64,000 nucleotides of DNA from Peribacillus glennii (GTDB taxonomy: Bacteria; Bacillota; Bacilli; Bacillales; DSM-1321): positions 434,001 to 498,000 of the forward strand of contig NZ_QVTD01000003.1 in NCBI RefSeq assembly GCF_003429105.1, written 5' to 3'. Below are positions 62,750 through 64,000 of this stretch, piece by piece. Made by a program: the position numbers and the translations under genes. Positions within the stretch are counted from its first letter, which is position 1. The number at the start of each line of letters is the position of its first letter. The notes beneath the pieces were generated by a model. That model was given only the letters and a program-made list of their open reading frames with translations. It ran no database searches and was not told where the DNA came from.

Positions 62750-63013
62750 ATGAAAAAATTAATTGGAACCACCCTTTCTTTTGGACTGGTTCTTAGTTTT
62801 TCGTTTGGATCAATGGATACAGCAGAAGCGAAGACTAAAACCTTTAAAAACTGCACGGAATTGAATAAGGTATACAAAGGCGGCGTAGCCCGTTCATCCA
62901 AGGTGAAAAATAAGGGTGGAAAAACAAAATACAAACCTGTTGTATCGAGTTCCCTTTATAAAGCGAATTCTTCAAAAGACCGGGACAAAGACGGAATTGC
63001 GTGTGAACGTTAA
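62750..63013 (+). CDS. secreted Excalibur-domain protein
   Basis: The 87-residue precursor has a signal peptide (MKKLIGTTLSFGLVLSFSFG...AEA), a Lys-rich mature region with FKNCTELNKVYKGGV and ends with the Excalibur calcium-binding motif DRDKDGIACE. Excalibur domains often accompany extracellular nucleases, and a nuclease gene lies 34 bp upstream. GGAGG lies 11 nt before ATG 62750; the TTG at 62732 overlaps the ribosome site. Confidence 0.9.
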   Translation: MKKLIGTTLSFGLVLSFSFGSMDTAEAKTKTFKNCTELNKVYKGGVARSSKVKNKGGKTKYKPVVSSSLYKANSSKDRDKDGIACER

Positions 63014-63025
63014 TAAGCATAAATT

Positions 63026-63056
63026 AAATCCCTTCTCAACAGAGAAGGGATTTCTT
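63026..63056 (+). terminator. terminator of the nuclease-Excalibur operon
   Basis: AAATCCCTTCTC (63026-63037) is perfectly inverted at 63042-63053 with an AACA loop, followed by CTTG. Confidence 0.82.
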
Positions 63057-63099
63057 GTACTTATTGTTTGATACAGGTTGAAGAGCTCTTACTTAAATT

Positions 63100-63714
63100 T
63101 TATTTAAATGTTCCTTTGCTTGGATCTAAAATAAACGTTTTACTTTGGTCTTTTCCTTGTAAATAATTATAATAACTAACCCTGAATTTATTTTTCCCAA
63201 TATTTTTAGGTTTAATCCCCTGATTATAGTAAACATCATTTTTAACTCTGGTTAATTTTCCTTTTTTCACGATAAATAAATCCGCACCATCGTGATTTGA
63301 CCCGCTGGCAAAAGCCACTCCAAAAAGGTCAGGTTGTCCTTTATACTTGGAATTAATTTCATAAATCATCTTCTGTGTGAAATTATATACATAATCTTTC
63401 AGCTGGTAGCCAGTATATGAGATTGTTTTTGCACCAACTTTTTGAAGATAAATCTTGTAATCAGCATTATAAATGCTATCACCTTTGTCTATACCAGCAT
63501 ATGGCCATGCCCATTCATACTTTGAATTAATGTCACCTCTAGCCTTTTTCTCACCGGTACCGATTACATATACTTTATAACTAACCCCTTTAGCATCTTT
63601 CAAAGTGTAAGTCACACGACTTTTTTTGGTATTGACTGTTGCAGCTTTAGTTTCCGGTGAAAGTAAAGCAAACAATATAGTCAGTACCGTAAACAGACTA
63701 AAAACCTTTTTCAT
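63100..63714 (-). CDS. secreted hypothetical protein
   Basis: The 204-residue precursor has a Sec signal peptide (MKKVFSLFTVLTILFALLSP...AAT) and a Lys/Tyr-rich beta-type mature domain (VTYTLKDAKGVSYKVYVIGTG, NADYKIYLQKVG, HDGADLFIVKKGKL, FRVSYYNYLQGKDQSKTF). It has no catalytic motif I recognise. AAGGAGGAAT precedes the ATG. It converges on the nuclease operon. The style resembles small secreted proteins common in bacilli; function unknown. Confidence 0.68.
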   Translation of the reverse strand: MKKVFSLFTVLTILFALLSPETKAATVNTKKSRVTYTLKDAKGVSYKVYVIGTGEKKARGDINSKYEWAWPYAGIDKGDSIYNADYKIYLQKVGAKTISYTGYQLKDYVYNFTQKMIYEINSKYKGQPDLFGVAFASGSNHDGADLFIVKKGKLTRVKNDVYYNQGIKPKNIGKNKFRVSYYNYLQGKDQSKTFILDPSKGTFK

Positions 63715-63838
63715 AAACTTTATATTCCTCCTTGTTTAACCCTACATTTATTATCGGAGGGATAAGTTCATTTTTTATTAAAAGCCAACTTAACAATCAA
63801 ATAATTTCTGGTGTTGTTTTTAAAGTTCTTGATATTAT

Positions 63839-64000
63839 TCACCTAGCATTTCGGTACCAATCCCATGCCTTTTGTTCGATCTCCAACACTATCTGTTCCT
63901 TTCCTTTGATGTATGATTCAATGTCATAGGGAAAACGTATGGACAATTCCTCTTTCAAGTTTCCATACCTTTTTGCAATATCCGGATTTACTCGCAAGTA
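63839..64000 (-). CDS. GrpB-family (UPF0157) protein, C-terminal part
   Basis: The last 53 codons of a leftward gene run in from the right edge: YLRVNPDIAKRYGNLKEELS, then RFPYDIESYIKGKEQIVLEI and a final ALWDWYRN-like end (KAWDWYRNAR). This is the characteristic end of the GrpB nucleotidyltransferase-like family. The start lies outside the window. No terminator is evident just beyond the stop. Confidence 0.82.
   Translation of the reverse strand, partial: YLRVNPDIAKRYGNLKEELSIRFPYDIESYIKGKEQIVLEIEQKAWDWYRNAR

Overview
The window is low-GC chromosomal DNA from an aerobic, probably spore-forming member of the Bacillaceae. The calls that support this are an IseA-type autolysin inhibitor behind a WalR box, RsbR-type stressosome proteins (one behind a sigma-B-like promoter), Fur boxes of the 7-1-7 type, A/G-rich Shine-Dalgarno sequences with frequent GTG/TTG starts, and many U-tailed hairpin terminators. 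I cannot fix the genus. No rRNA, tRNA, CRISPR array, intact insertion sequence or phage is visible.

Layout. 1-14.6 kb is a mosaic of single genes: a YhfK-like reductase, a broken GNAT, a ChaB-like protein, an acyltransferase-3 membrane protein, a lipoprotein, a YcsI-like hydro-lyase, a chemoreceptor, an RsbR paralogue, a FUSC exporter and IseA. It also holds two copies of a palindromic intergenic repeat and a possible structured RNA next to a 40-residue membrane microprotein. 14.7-19.4 kb is a Fur-controlled siderophore-uptake locus (binding lipoprotein, two permeases, ATPase, FhuF-type reductase). 19.4-21.2 kb carries two 55-residue genes.

21.2-43.8 kb is the outstanding region: a dense catabolic island with three M20 peptidases, two M28 peptidases, two paralogous amidases, an enolase-superfamily (dipeptide?) epimerase, an Asp/Glu/hydantoin-racemase-like protein, a zinc alcohol dehydrogenase, two sodium:solute symporters each with a microprotein gene directly upstream, two MFS transporters and an exported membrane-anchored protein. 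A sigma-54 enhancer-binding regulator sits inside it, and I find five good -24/-12 promoters (near 24.49, 32.31, 38.10, 38.13 and 40.85 kb). I infer a sigma-54 regulon for uptake and hydrolysis of peptides or amides, perhaps containing D- or modified residues; the substrate is unknown.

44-51 kb is decay-rich: an alpha/beta hydrolase whose only credible start is CTG, a frameshifted Baeyer-Villiger monooxygenase remnant, a chemoreceptor scrap, a MEDS-domain gene broken by a 5-bp duplication, and a DsbA/FrnE-family gene with an in-frame TGA exactly at the first cysteine of its CxxC site, followed by a hairpin that fits bacterial SECIS geometry. 51-64 kb has two RsbR paralogues, several small membrane-protein genes, a DUF1284 protein, a chemoreceptor controlled by a c-di-GMP-I riboswitch, a secreted thermonuclease with an Excalibur protein, and the end of a GrpB-family gene at the right edge.
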